Notes under the pieces: generated by a model
Told to the model about the DNA's origin: nothing
Database searches by the model: none
The model's input: the letters and a program-made list of their open reading frames with translations, nothing else
Translations under genes and position numbers: made by a program
NCBI RefSeq assembly: GCF_030408795.1
Contig: NZ_CP047211.1
Coordinates: forward strand, 2,108,001 to 2,172,000
Source: Corynebacterium hansenii
Lineage (GTDB): Bacteria; Actinomycetota; Actinomycetes; Mycobacteriales; Mycobacteriaceae
Length of the DNA: 64,000 nt
Direction: 5' to 3'
Shown: positions 39,362-47,153 of the stretch, one piece after another
Position numbering within the stretch: the first letter of the stretch is position 1
Layout of the letters: every line of letters starts with the position of its first letter

Positions 39362-40060
39362 CTACATCACGGCGCGCCGCGACAGGAGCTCGACGACGTC
39401 GCAAGCGGTGCCCTCGTACTCCCCCGCCGCGGGCTGCACGGCGCCGTCGTCCACGGCGCCCTGGGCACCGGTGATGTCGGCGGAGACGGTGGCCGGGTCC
39501 GGGTTGGCGTCGTCAAGCATCGCCGTGCCCTGCCCGAAGCCGACCGCGTCCCACGGCTCGAAGCCGGCGGTGCCGGGACGCAGGGGTTCGAGGGCGGCGT
39601 CCCAGGCGGTGCCCAGCTCGGCGTCGAGCGCGCTCGCCATGCCGGCGGCGTCGCCCCGGTGGGCGGCCATGATGGCGCGGAGTCGCTGCTCGCCGATCTG
39701 GATGTCCCCCGCGGCGTCGGTGACGCCCGACCACGTGCCCAGCGCGGGGACGTGGCAGTGGCGCTCGCCCTGGGCGCCGGGGACGTCGGCGGCGGGGTCC
39801 TCGGTGATTTCGAAGACGAGGTCGGGCCAGCGCGCGAGGTCGCCGACGAGGCGCGCGGCGGCGCCCGCAGGGCCGCGCCACTCGATCTCCGCGCAGATGC
39901 GGGTGTCGTCCTCGGGGCGGGCATGCCACATCGACGCTGCGGGGCGGGTGCCGTCGGGCAGCGTGAGACCGGCGCGGGCGAGTGCCCACGCGACGTGAGG
40001 CGTGAGGGCCGGGCGCGCTGCGTGGATCCACAGCACTCCGGTGGAGTCGTGTCGGGACAT
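39362..40060 (-). CDS. DUF3145 family protein
   Basis: A 232-residue protein matching DUF3145: TGVLWIHAARPALTPHVAWAL at the start, then IEWRGPAGAAARLVGDLARWPDLVFEITEDP, HCHVPALGTW, and GEQRLRAIMA with LGTAWDAALEPLR. Function is unknown; the family is confined to Actinobacteria. The start ATG 40060 (MSRHDSTG) is preceded by AGGTGA. The last 50 residues are a poorly conserved tail. It converges on the ACP-like gene. Confidence 0.85.
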   Translation of the reverse strand: MSRHDSTGVLWIHAARPALTPHVAWALARAGLTLPDGTRPAASMWHARPEDDTRICAEIEWRGPAGAAARLVGDLARWPDLVFEITEDPAADVPGAQGERHCHVPALGTWSGVTDAAGDIQIGEQRLRAIMAAHRGDAAGMASALDAELGTAWDAALEPLRPGTAGFEPWDAVGFGQGTAMLDDANPDPATVSADITGAQGAVDDGAVQPAAGEYEGTACDVVELLSRRAVM

Positions 40061-40559
40061 GATCACCTGAGGTGTCGGCGGAAGAGACGGGGCGCCACCG
40101 GTGGTGCCGGTACCGGTGGCGCTCCGCCTCAAGACGAGGCTCGTCTTCCCCTACGCCCTCGTCGCCGGGGCCTCGCCACTCTGCGGCGGGTCGTCGGGTC
40201 GCGGTCGGCCGCGGTGCGGCTTTGTGCTTGTCGACGGCCCGAGTGGCGATGCCCACGGGTGCCGATGGGGCCAGTGTGGCTACGGGACCGGGGTGCGACA
40301 AGGGTCAAGTTGAGGTTGACACCCCCGAAGACTGAAGTTGCGGTTGAGGTTTGTGGGGCGCCTTGCCGGGCAGCCGACGTGCAGCCCAGAAGCGGACCGC
40401 GCCCCGTTCATGCGCTGCGGGAAGCGGCCGCCGTGGCCGCCGGGATCGGGCTGCGGACGCTCGCCGGGCGGAAAGAGGTCGGCGGTGTTAGAACTCTTCT
40501 CGTGCGCGACGGACACGACCGCCGCACGATCGATTCTTGAGATTCGGGGGGGGAATCCA
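40061..40559. other. 499-base noncoding gap with an inverted repeat
   Basis: No convincing gene is seen here; the open frames are compositional. A perfect 10-bp inverted repeat (GCGCCACCGG at 40092-40101, CCGGTGGCGC at 40113-40122) with an 11-base spacer lies 30 bases before the DUF3145 start on its upstream side and could be an operator. Towards 40310-40370 the sequence repeats the string AGTTGAGGTT and AGTTGCGGTTGAGGTT. TTAGAA at 40489-40494 is a possible -10 for the lipoprotein gene. Confidence 0.5.
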
Positions 40560-41237
40560 GTGAAGAGACCACGCATGCGCCGGGCGTTGGCCGGGCGGTG
40601 GCGCGCACGCGGTGCCACCGCGACGGCGCTCGCCGTCGCAGCCGCCGCCACGCTGGGGATGGCGGGGTGCGGCGCCGTCGGGACGGATGACGCCAATGCA
40701 GCCACCGCAGGGAAAGAGACCGGGAAAAATGCGCTTGCACCGGGGGTGCTGCCGCCGAATGATCCGCCGCAACCCGGCGACGCCCGGCTCGGGCCCGACG
40801 GGCACTACGACTACTCGGCGCCGGACTTCGTGCTGAAGAACCCGTGCGACACGGACGCCTACGGAGTCGCGCTTGAAAAGGGATGGGAGCCGCCTGTCAT
40901 CGGAAAACAGAATTTCGATGCGGAGACGGATCGAATGTGCGGAATCGTAAAAGGTTCTGACGGAATCGGGATCACTCTTCACGCATTCAACAGAGCGGAT
41001 CTCAAAGGAATGGATCCCGATTTTGCGATCCAGAACAACGGCAACGTTTCTTGGTACACGACTGTTTGGCCGAACTACATCGGATCCAGCTGCTTTGCCG
41101 GGATCGACTTGCCGAGCGGCGCCGAAGGGGTAACCGTTCCCATCGGGGGGTTTTCAAACTTCAGCACTCGAGAATCTGCTTGCAAGTTCGCATCTGATCA
41201 GTTCATTCAATTCTTCGGGGGAAAACATGGTCTTTAA
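40560..41237 (+). CDS. secreted lipoprotein, possibly DUF3558-like
   Basis: A 225-residue lipoprotein: Arg-rich start, hydrophobic stretch ATALAVAAAATLGMAGC with lipidated Cys37, then a Pro-rich linker and a globular domain starting at NPCDTDAY with further cysteines (C in DRMCGIVKG, SSCFAGID, ESACKF), suggesting two disulfides. The NPC opening resembles DUF3558 lipoproteins; that match is tentative. The second half of the gene is less GC-rich than its neighbours. GTG 40560 has a run of eight Gs as ribosome site; an ATG six codons in is the alternative. It overlaps the PPE-like gene by 11 bases. Confidence 0.75.
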   Translation: MKRPRMRRALAGRWRARGATATALAVAAAATLGMAGCGAVGTDDANAATAGKETGKNALAPGVLPPNDPPQPGDARLGPDGHYDYSAPDFVLKNPCDTDAYGVALEKGWEPPVIGKQNFDAETDRMCGIVKGSDGIGITLHAFNRADLKGMDPDFAIQNNGNVSWYTTVWPNYIGSSCFAGIDLPSGAEGVTVPIGGFSNFSTRESACKFASDQFIQFFGGKHGL

Positions 41238-42894
41238 CGCTCACCTGTCCGGAATCGAGTCGGTTCACGGCGCACTTACTCTCAACATTGCAGGAAACGC
41301 CGCACCGTCTGTCTCACTTTCGGGGTACTCCCCCGTGCCGTCGATGCAGATGGTCGCCACGCAGCATTCCTTGGCAATCGTCGGTTCCTCCGGCTGTTCC
41401 GTCGTCGTGTCCGCCGCCATCGACCACGAAATCCAGTGGTCCGCCGCTAACCTCAAATCGATGATCACCGCCCTGCAGTCCCACGAAGCCGACACCGCGG
41501 GCGCATTCACCGGCATCGATCCCCTCCACACCCCCAAGAAGCTCCAAGTAGCCGACGGCATCGTGCACCACGCCTTCGGCGCCCGGCCGCCCTTCAACCC
41601 GGGCACCCTCGTATTCTCCCCGGCCGTCGTCGGCCCCGAACTATCCGAATCCGCCGAATCTCTCCTGGGCAAGTTCGTCGCCACCAACGACGCCGCCGTC
41701 GGCGACGCCATCACCTACTGGACCGGGTACGCCACCCGCATGATCGACCTGGCCACGACCCTCGGCGACGCCGCCCTCAAACTCGCCGCCGACAACGAAG
41801 GAGCCGCCTTCGACGCCGCCGCGGCCAGCCTCACCGGCCTCGCCGCGCGCGTCGGCAACGTCGCCGCATCCGCCTCCATCCTGGTCTCGCACCTGGGTGC
41901 GCTGCCCGCGGTGAAGGCCATGGCCGTCAACACCCTCGGCTCCATCGAAGCCCAGGCCCAGACCATCCCCGACGCCGCCGCCCGCGAATCCTTCGAACGC
42001 GCCGAGATCTCCGCCTTCATCAACGGCCCCTACCTCGGGCAACTCCAGTCCGCCGTCCCCACCCTGCCGAACCTGACGCAACCCGACTTCTCCGTCAGCG
42101 CCCCGGACCTCGTCGCCGCCGGCATCGCCGGCGGCCACGGCGCCGCCGGAGCATCCCAAGCAGGACTATCCCCGGCCGGCATGACCACAGCCGCCTCCGC
42201 ACCCGGCGCGGCGGCGTCATCCATGGCCCCGGCCTCCTCCGCGCCCATCACCGGGCCCAACGGAATGAACCCCATGGGCAGCGCTCCCGCCAGCACACCT
42301 GCCGCGCCGGCGACGTCCGGCCCGGTCCCCACCATCCCCGGCGCGGCCGCCGCCCCGATGACCCCGGCCGGCGCCACCGCACCGACGGCGATCGGAACCG
42401 GGGCCATGCCTCCCGCGCCGACGGGAATGTCGCCCGCCGCCTCGACAAGCGGGGCAGGCGCCGGCGGAGCGGGATCGCGCGGCGCGTCGGGCATAGGCAA
42501 CATCGGCGGGCTCGGCGCCGGTTCGTTCGGCGGTCGACCCGGCGGCATCGGTTCCGGCGGCTCGGCCGGACCGGGCAATCCGGTTGCCCGCGGTCGCGGC
42601 GGCATCGGCGGACCGGGCGTCAACGGCACGGGCGCCGGTTCCGGCAGGACGCCGTCGACGGTCGCCGTGGCACGCACCGGCCCGGCGGCCGGCTCCGGGG
42701 CGAACGGGGCGTCGTCAAGCAAAAATGGCCCGGGACACGCCGCCGTCCTCCGGCACCAGCCCCGGCCCGACGCGAACGTCGGGGCGATTCGCGGCACCGG
42801 CCACGACTTCGAGCAGGACGAATACCAGCGGGAACTCTTCGGCGACGAACCCACGACGGTGCCCGCCGTCATCGGGGCGAACGTGCGCGGCTAG
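41227..42894 (+). CDS. PPE-like / type VII secretion-associated protein
   Basis: A 555-residue protein that I recognise only by architecture. Residues 1-300 are mostly helical with Ala-rich amphipathic segments (VGDAITYWTGYATRMIDLATTLGDAALKLA and onward), 300-480 are Ala/Pro/Gly low complexity, and the C-terminus ends in DEYQRELFG, then TVPAVIGANVRG. This end sequence is one I associate with PPE-like substrates or accessory proteins of Corynebacteriales. No signal peptide is seen, consistent with type VII export. Coupling with the preceding lipoprotein suggests a surface complex. Confidence 0.6.
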   Translation: MVFNAHLSGIESVHGALTLNIAGNAAPSVSLSGYSPVPSMQMVATQHSLAIVGSSGCSVVVSAAIDHEIQWSAANLKSMITALQSHEADTAGAFTGIDPLHTPKKLQVADGIVHHAFGARPPFNPGTLVFSPAVVGPELSESAESLLGKFVATNDAAVGDAITYWTGYATRMIDLATTLGDAALKLAADNEGAAFDAAAASLTGLAARVGNVAASASILVSHLGALPAVKAMAVNTLGSIEAQAQTIPDAAARESFERAEISAFINGPYLGQLQSAVPTLPNLTQPDFSVSAPDLVAAGIAGGHGAAGASQAGLSPAGMTTAASAPGAAASSMAPASSAPITGPNGMNPMGSAPASTPAAPATSGPVPTIPGAAAAPMTPAGATAPTAIGTGAMPPAPTGMSPAASTSGAGAGGAGSRGASGIGNIGGLGAGSFGGRPGGIGSGGSAGPGNPVARGRGGIGGPGVNGTGAGSGRTPSTVAVARTGPAAGSGANGASSSKNGPGHAAVLRHQPRPDANVGAIRGTGHDFEQDEYQRELFGDEPTTVPAVIGANVRG

Positions 42895-43742
42895 CCGATG
42901 CCTTCGAACACCGACCACAGTTCGTCGTTGAAGTCTCTCCACAGCGGCTTCGCCCAATCGCCGAACGGCCGGTCGGTGAGCGCCACGCACGCGCGCCCGG
43001 TATCCGCGTGCACCCACAGGAACGTGCCGGCCTGGCCGAAATGCCCGGCCACGTCCGCGGGCATCGACTCGCCGAACCACAGGCCCTGGCGCGACTCGGG
43101 GCGGGAGAAAATCTCGAAGCCCAGCCCCCAATCCGCCGGCTTCTGCGGCCCGTAGCCCGGCACCACGCCGTCGAGCCCCGGAAACTGCACGGTCAGGGCC
43201 TCGGCGACGGTGTCCGGGTGCAGGATCGCGGGGTCGAGGATCTCGTCGGCGAACTTCATCAGATCCGCCACCGAGCCCTCGCCGCCGTGCCCCGCCGAAC
43301 CGTGCAGCACGGCCGACCCCATGCCCAGCGGCTCGAACGTCGCCGCGCGCAGGTACTGCGGGAAGCTCATGCCGGTCTCCTCCGCAATGCGGTCGGCGAT
43401 GATGTCGAACCCCGCCGAGGAATACAGCCGCCGCTCCCCCGGCGCCTTCTCCGGCTTCGGCGACGCGAACCCGACGCCACCGGCATGCGACAGCAGGTGG
43501 CGCACGGTCGCCCCGGGCGGCTCCAGCTCATCGTCGAGTTCGAACACGCCCTCCTCCACCGCCACCAGCATCGCGTGGGCGGACAGCAGCTTGGTCACGC
43601 TGGCCAGGCCGTACACCCGCGATTCGTCGCCGTGGACGGCCCACCGGCCATCGGCGCCGCGGGCGGCGGCGCACACGGACTTCACGGGCCACTCGTCGAC
43701 GGCGGCGAGCTGGCTGGACAGGGCGTTGGAAAGCTCGGTCAT
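42891..43742 (-). CDS. serine hydrolase of the class C beta-lactamase family
   Basis: A 283-residue beta-lactamase/transpeptidase-like protein. The nucleophile motif SVTK lies in YGLASVTKLLSAHAML; the second motif reads YSS in ERRLYSSAGFDIIAD; HLLSHAGGVGF is the family segment after the first motif; FGQAGTFLW stands for the terminal KTG-like strand. No signal peptide is visible, so it is probably a cytoplasmic esterase or amidase rather than an antibiotic hydrolase. Its end overlaps the convergent PPE-like gene by four bases. Confidence 0.82.
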   Translation of the reverse strand: MTELSNALSSQLAAVDEWPVKSVCAAARGADGRWAVHGDESRVYGLASVTKLLSAHAMLVAVEEGVFELDDELEPPGATVRHLLSHAGGVGFASPKPEKAPGERRLYSSAGFDIIADRIAEETGMSFPQYLRAATFEPLGMGSAVLHGSAGHGGEGSVADLMKFADEILDPAILHPDTVAEALTVQFPGLDGVVPGYGPQKPADWGLGFEIFSRPESRQGLWFGESMPADVAGHFGQAGTFLWVHADTGRACVALTDRPFGDWAKPLWRDFNDELWSVFEGIG

Positions 43743-43751
43743 GCCCCCAGG

Positions 43752-45245
43752 CTAACGCGGGAGGGAAACCCCGGCTCCGGTGCGCTCCTGCGCCGCATCG
43801 CTTTGCGACGACCGCGCTTCCGCATCCGGCCGGACCTCCGAAGCGGCCGGTTCGATTGTGGCCGGCTCAGTCGCGTCCGACTCGGCGGCGGCGGAACCGG
43901 ATTCGGCGGCTGCGGCGTCGTCGTCAAGCGGCCGCGGTTCGCCCTCGAACGCCGAGGCGTCGAGGATGCCCGCGCGCTTGGCGACGATCGCCGGAACCAG
44001 CGCCTGGCCGGTGACGTTGACGGCGGTGCGGCCCATGTCCAGGATCGGCTCGACGGCCAGCAGCAGGCCGACGCCCTCCAGGGGCAGGCCCAGGGTCGAC
44101 AGCGTCAGGGTCAGCATCACCGTCGCGCCCGTCGTGCCGGCCGTCGCGGCCGACCCCAGCACCGAAACGATGACCACGAGCAGGTAATCGGTCACTCCCA
44201 GCTGCACCCCGTAGAACTGCGCCACGAACAGGGCGGCGATGGCGGGGTAAATCGCGGCGCAACCGTCCATCTTCGTCGTCGCGCCCAGCGGCACGGCGAA
44301 GGACGAGTACTCGCGGGGCACGCCCAGGCGGCGCTCCGTGACGCGCTGGGTCACCGGCATGACGCCCATCGACGAGCGTGTGACGAAGCCCAGCGACGTC
44401 ACCGGCCACACGCGGCGGAAGAACGCACCCACCGGCAGCCCGTTGGCCTTCAGCACCACCGGGTAAATGATGCCGATGACCACCAGCAGGCCCACGTAGA
44501 TGGCCAGGGTGAACTTGCCCAGCGACCCCAGGGCCTCCCAGCCGTACTCGGCGACGGCGCGGCCGATCAACGCCGCGGTGCCGATCGGCGCCAGGCGGAT
44601 GATCCACCACAGGACCTTCTGGATGATCTGCAGCAGCGACTCCGTGCCCCGCAGGAACGGCTCGGCCGGTTCGCCGACCTTCACCGCCGCGATGCCCAGG
44701 GCGATGGAGATGACCAGCAGCTGCAGGACGTTGAACGTCGGGGAAGCGCCGTCCTCGGCGACCTTGACGCCCAGGCCGAGGATGTTCTCGGGCACGATGC
44801 CCGCCAGGAACGCCCACCACGAGCCCGTCGACGACGGGGCTTCCGCGGCGGCGGCATCGACGCCGGAGCCGAGGCCCGGCTTGAGCCACAGGCCGATGAG
44901 CAGGCCCGCGACGACGGAGGCGAAGGCGGTGGCGGCGAACCACAGCAGCGTGGACAACGCCAGGCGCGCGGCGTTGGTGACCTTGCGCAGGTTGGCCACC
45001 GAGGTGATCACCGCCGTGACCACCAGCGGCGGGACCATCAGCTTCAGCAGCTGGACGTAGGCGCCGCCGACGGAGTCGAGGACGGCGCGCAGGCCCGAGC
45101 CTTCGGCGGTGCCGCGGGCGACGAAGCCGAGGATGAGGCCGATGATCAGGCCGTAGATGACCTGGGCGCCGAAACCGGTGGCCCAGTCGGGGATCCGGGA
45201 GGGTGCGATGCGGCGGCGTTCGGCCGCCGGGGAAGAGGTGCTCAC
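43752..45245 (-). CDS. dicarboxylate/amino acid:cation symporter (DAACS family)
   Basis: A 497-residue secondary transporter. Signature parts are the first helix LIIGLILGFVA, TRSSMGVMPVTQRV, GATTKMDGCAAIYPAIAALFVAQFYG (the substrate/Na site, usually NMDG), and AGTTGATVMLTLTLSTLG. It imports glutamate, aspartate or C4-dicarboxylates with Na+ or H+. The last 70 residues are a soluble Ala/Glu/Ser tail. GTG 45245 is chosen with GGAAAGG upstream. The gene ends ten bases from the hydrolase start. A promoter with an operator-like palindrome and a small leader frame precedes it. Confidence 0.88.
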   Translation of the reverse strand: MSTSSPAAERRRIAPSRIPDWATGFGAQVIYGLIIGLILGFVARGTAEGSGLRAVLDSVGGAYVQLLKLMVPPLVVTAVITSVANLRKVTNAARLALSTLLWFAATAFASVVAGLLIGLWLKPGLGSGVDAAAAEAPSSTGSWWAFLAGIVPENILGLGVKVAEDGASPTFNVLQLLVISIALGIAAVKVGEPAEPFLRGTESLLQIIQKVLWWIIRLAPIGTAALIGRAVAEYGWEALGSLGKFTLAIYVGLLVVIGIIYPVVLKANGLPVGAFFRRVWPVTSLGFVTRSSMGVMPVTQRVTERRLGVPREYSSFAVPLGATTKMDGCAAIYPAIAALFVAQFYGVQLGVTDYLLVVIVSVLGSAATAGTTGATVMLTLTLSTLGLPLEGVGLLLAVEPILDMGRTAVNVTGQALVPAIVAKRAGILDASAFEGEPRPLDDDAAAAESGSAAAESDATEPATIEPAASEVRPDAEARSSQSDAAQERTGAGVSLPR

Positions 45246-45334
45246 GGGCGAGCCTTTCCTTGTGGCGCGCGAGGTGCGCGGGTGAACGGAAGGAGGAGGC
45301 GACCCGCGGTCCGGGGTGGCGGCCGTTGGGTCGA

Positions 45335-45421
45335 TCAGGCGGGAACCACGGGGCGCGGACACATGTCCCCGTGGTAGTGGCCCTGGTCCAGCCAGAGCCT
45401 GCGCGTGAGCATCATCGACAT
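45335..45421 (-). CDS. candidate 28-residue leader peptide upstream of the symporter
   Basis: A short frame opens at ATG 45421, about eight bases below the -10 hexamer of the promoter at 45429-45458, so its mRNA would be leaderless, a common mode in Actinobacteria. The product starts MSMMLTRRLWLDQGHYHGD and ends MCPRPVVPA; it stops 89 bases before the symporter start. In-frame ATGs at 45415 and 45412 are alternatives. I do not recognise it. It may be a regulatory leader peptide or a chance frame. Confidence 0.4.
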   Translation of the reverse strand: MSMMLTRRLWLDQGHYHGDMCPRPVVPA

Positions 45422-45428
45422 GACCGAT

Positions 45429-45458
45429 ACGCTAGAAGCAGACTGATTGGTCTGTCAA
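45429..45458 (-). promoter_or_regulatory. promoter with overlapping palindromic operator
   Basis: On the minus strand TTGACA (45458-45453) and TAGCGT (45434-45429) are separated by 18 bases. The palindrome CAGACCAATCAGTCTG (45439-45454) overlaps the -35 and spacer; its GACC/GTC half-sites look like a TetR-family operator. It would drive the symporter. No cognate regulator is encoded next to it. Confidence 0.6.
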
Positions 45459-45571
45459 CAAAGTCTGCGGAAGAGGCGCGGAAGAGGCTCCGCGGGAGGC
45501 GGCGGAAATCACGTCCGCCCGCCGGGGCGCGGCGCTTTCGCCGCCGCCGCTTCGGGTGGCAAGGTGAGCGT

Positions 45572-46273
45572 ATGAAAGCGAAGCGATTTCTCCGCGGTAT
45601 GGCGCTGGCCGGCACGGTCGCCCTGTCGCTGACCATGGCCGCCTGCGGATCCGACGACGGCAACGGCGGGACCGACCGGCCCGCCGCCTCGGACGGCAAG
45701 TCCGCCGACGGGGACCGGACCCCGGGCGCCGCCGGGGCGTCCTCCCAGCCCGAGACCGAAATGCCCGAGGCCGAGGATTCCGGCCCCCACAACGACGCCG
45801 ACGTGGCCTTCAACCGCATGATGATGGCCCACCACCAGCAGGCGGTGACCATGGTCGGCCTCATCGACGGCCGCACCGAAAACTCCGACATCATCGACCT
45901 GGGCAAGAAGATCGCGGAGTCGCAGGGCCGCGAGATCGAGCAGATGAGCGCCCGTCTGGCCGCCTGGGGCGAGGATCCGGCCGCCCCGGCCATCCACGAG
46001 TCGCACGACGGGCACGGGGGCCACGGCGATTCCCCGGAGGACATGAAGGGCATGCTTTCCGACGACGCCATGAAGAAGCTCGCCGAGGCGAAGGGGCCGG
46101 AGTTCGACCGCCTGTTCCTCGAGGGCATGATCGAGCACCACGGGGGCGCGATCGACATGGCCGAGTCCGTCATCCGGGACGGCGAGAACAAGCCGACCCG
46201 CGAGCTCGCCGAGAGCATCGTCTCCGCCCAGAAGACCGAGATCGAGCAGATGAAGAAGCTGCTCGACGCCTGA
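45572..46273 (+). CDS. DUF305 family lipoprotein
   Basis: A 233-residue secreted lipoprotein: signal MKAKRFLRGMALAGTVALSLTMAAC with lipidated Cys25, a Gly/Asp-rich linker, then two DUF305 units, each with the metal-type signature FNRMMMAHHQQAV and FLEGMIEHHGGAIDMA. These His/Met-rich ferritin-like helical proteins are often linked to copper handling, but no metal gene is adjacent. ATG 45572 follows AAGGTGAGC. Confidence 0.88.
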   Translation: MKAKRFLRGMALAGTVALSLTMAACGSDDGNGGTDRPAASDGKSADGDRTPGAAGASSQPETEMPEAEDSGPHNDADVAFNRMMMAHHQQAVTMVGLIDGRTENSDIIDLGKKIAESQGREIEQMSARLAAWGEDPAAPAIHESHDGHGGHGDSPEDMKGMLSDDAMKKLAEAKGPEFDRLFLEGMIEHHGGAIDMAESVIRDGENKPTRELAESIVSAQKTEIEQMKKLLDA

Positions 46274-46303
46274 TCCGGCCGGCCGATGGTCTACCGTTGA
46301 GCC

Positions 46304-47023
46304 ATGCTGCTCCATGTGTTGTGGGTCATCGGCATCACCGCCGAGGGGATGACCGGCGCCCTGGCCGCCGGTCGCCAGAAAATGGACCTGTTCGGCGTGT
46401 CCACCATCGCCTGCGTCACCGCCATCGGCGGCGGCACCATCCGCGACCTCGTCCTCGGCCACTACCCGCTGGTGTGGGTCGAGGACCCGCAGTATCTGCT
46501 GCTCATCATCGGCGCCGCGATTCTGACGGTGTCCATTTCCTTCCTCATGGAGCACTTCCGGGTGCTGTTCCTGGTGCTCGACGCCGTGGGCCTGTCCGCC
46601 TTCGCCGTGATCGGCATCCGCATCGCCCTGGAGATGGGCTACGGGTTCATCATCGCCGTCGTCGCGGCGGTGCTCACCGGCGTCTTCGGCGGCGTGCTGC
46701 GCGACCTGCTGTGCGACCGCGTGCCGCTGGTGTTCCAGAAGGAGCTGTACGCCTCCATCGCCCTGCTGGCCACGGTCGTCTACTTCGCACTCGATTGGAT
46801 GGGCGCGTCGGAGAGCGTGACCATCATCGCGTCGGTCACGGTCGCCTTCGTCACCCGCCTGCTGTCCATCTGGCGGCAATGGCGGCTGCCCGTCTTCGAC
46901 TATCAGGAGCGCGAGTACGACCGCGATCCCAGCCACCGCCTGTGGAACTTCTTCCGCTGGGGCAACCGGAACCCCGGTGGCGACGGCAACGGTCGCGAAG
47001 GACATGAGCGCGAGGGCGCCTGA
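46304..47023 (+). CDS. TRIC/UPF0126 family cation channel (YicG-like)
   Basis: A 239-residue membrane protein with about seven helices in two homologous halves, each with the glycine signature: AIGGGTIRDLVLG in the first and GVFGGVLRDLLCDRVPLVF in the second. Prokaryotic TRIC proteins form trimeric potassium-selective channels; some close relatives act on glycine. A hydrophilic 35-residue tail follows. It starts 30 bases after the DUF305 gene on the same strand. Confidence 0.88.
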   Translation: MLLHVLWVIGITAEGMTGALAAGRQKMDLFGVSTIACVTAIGGGTIRDLVLGHYPLVWVEDPQYLLLIIGAAILTVSISFLMEHFRVLFLVLDAVGLSAFAVIGIRIALEMGYGFIIAVVAAVLTGVFGGVLRDLLCDRVPLVFQKELYASIALLATVVYFALDWMGASESVTIIASVTVAFVTRLLSIWRQWRLPVFDYQEREYDRDPSHRLWNFFRWGNRNPGGDGNGREGHEREGA

Positions 47024-47153
47024 GGTCGCAGCGGCGGGGTCGCCCACCGGTGGCGACCCCAGGGGAACCGACGACCGCTGAGGCGCCCTCGGCCCGGGAA
47101 ACCTCCGACTTTTCACCGATGCCGCACGTCGGCGCCGGACGTACCGTGGATTC

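Noticed and set aside
40061..40559. Small protein genes in the gap before the lipoprotein gene
   Set aside because: Frames of 70-90 codons exist but lack ribosome sites and show Arg/Gly/Ser composition typical of noncoding frames here.
45412..46218. Minus-strand frame over the DUF305 gene
   Set aside because: The plus strand encodes a signal peptide, lipobox and two DUF305 units; the antisense product has no pattern.
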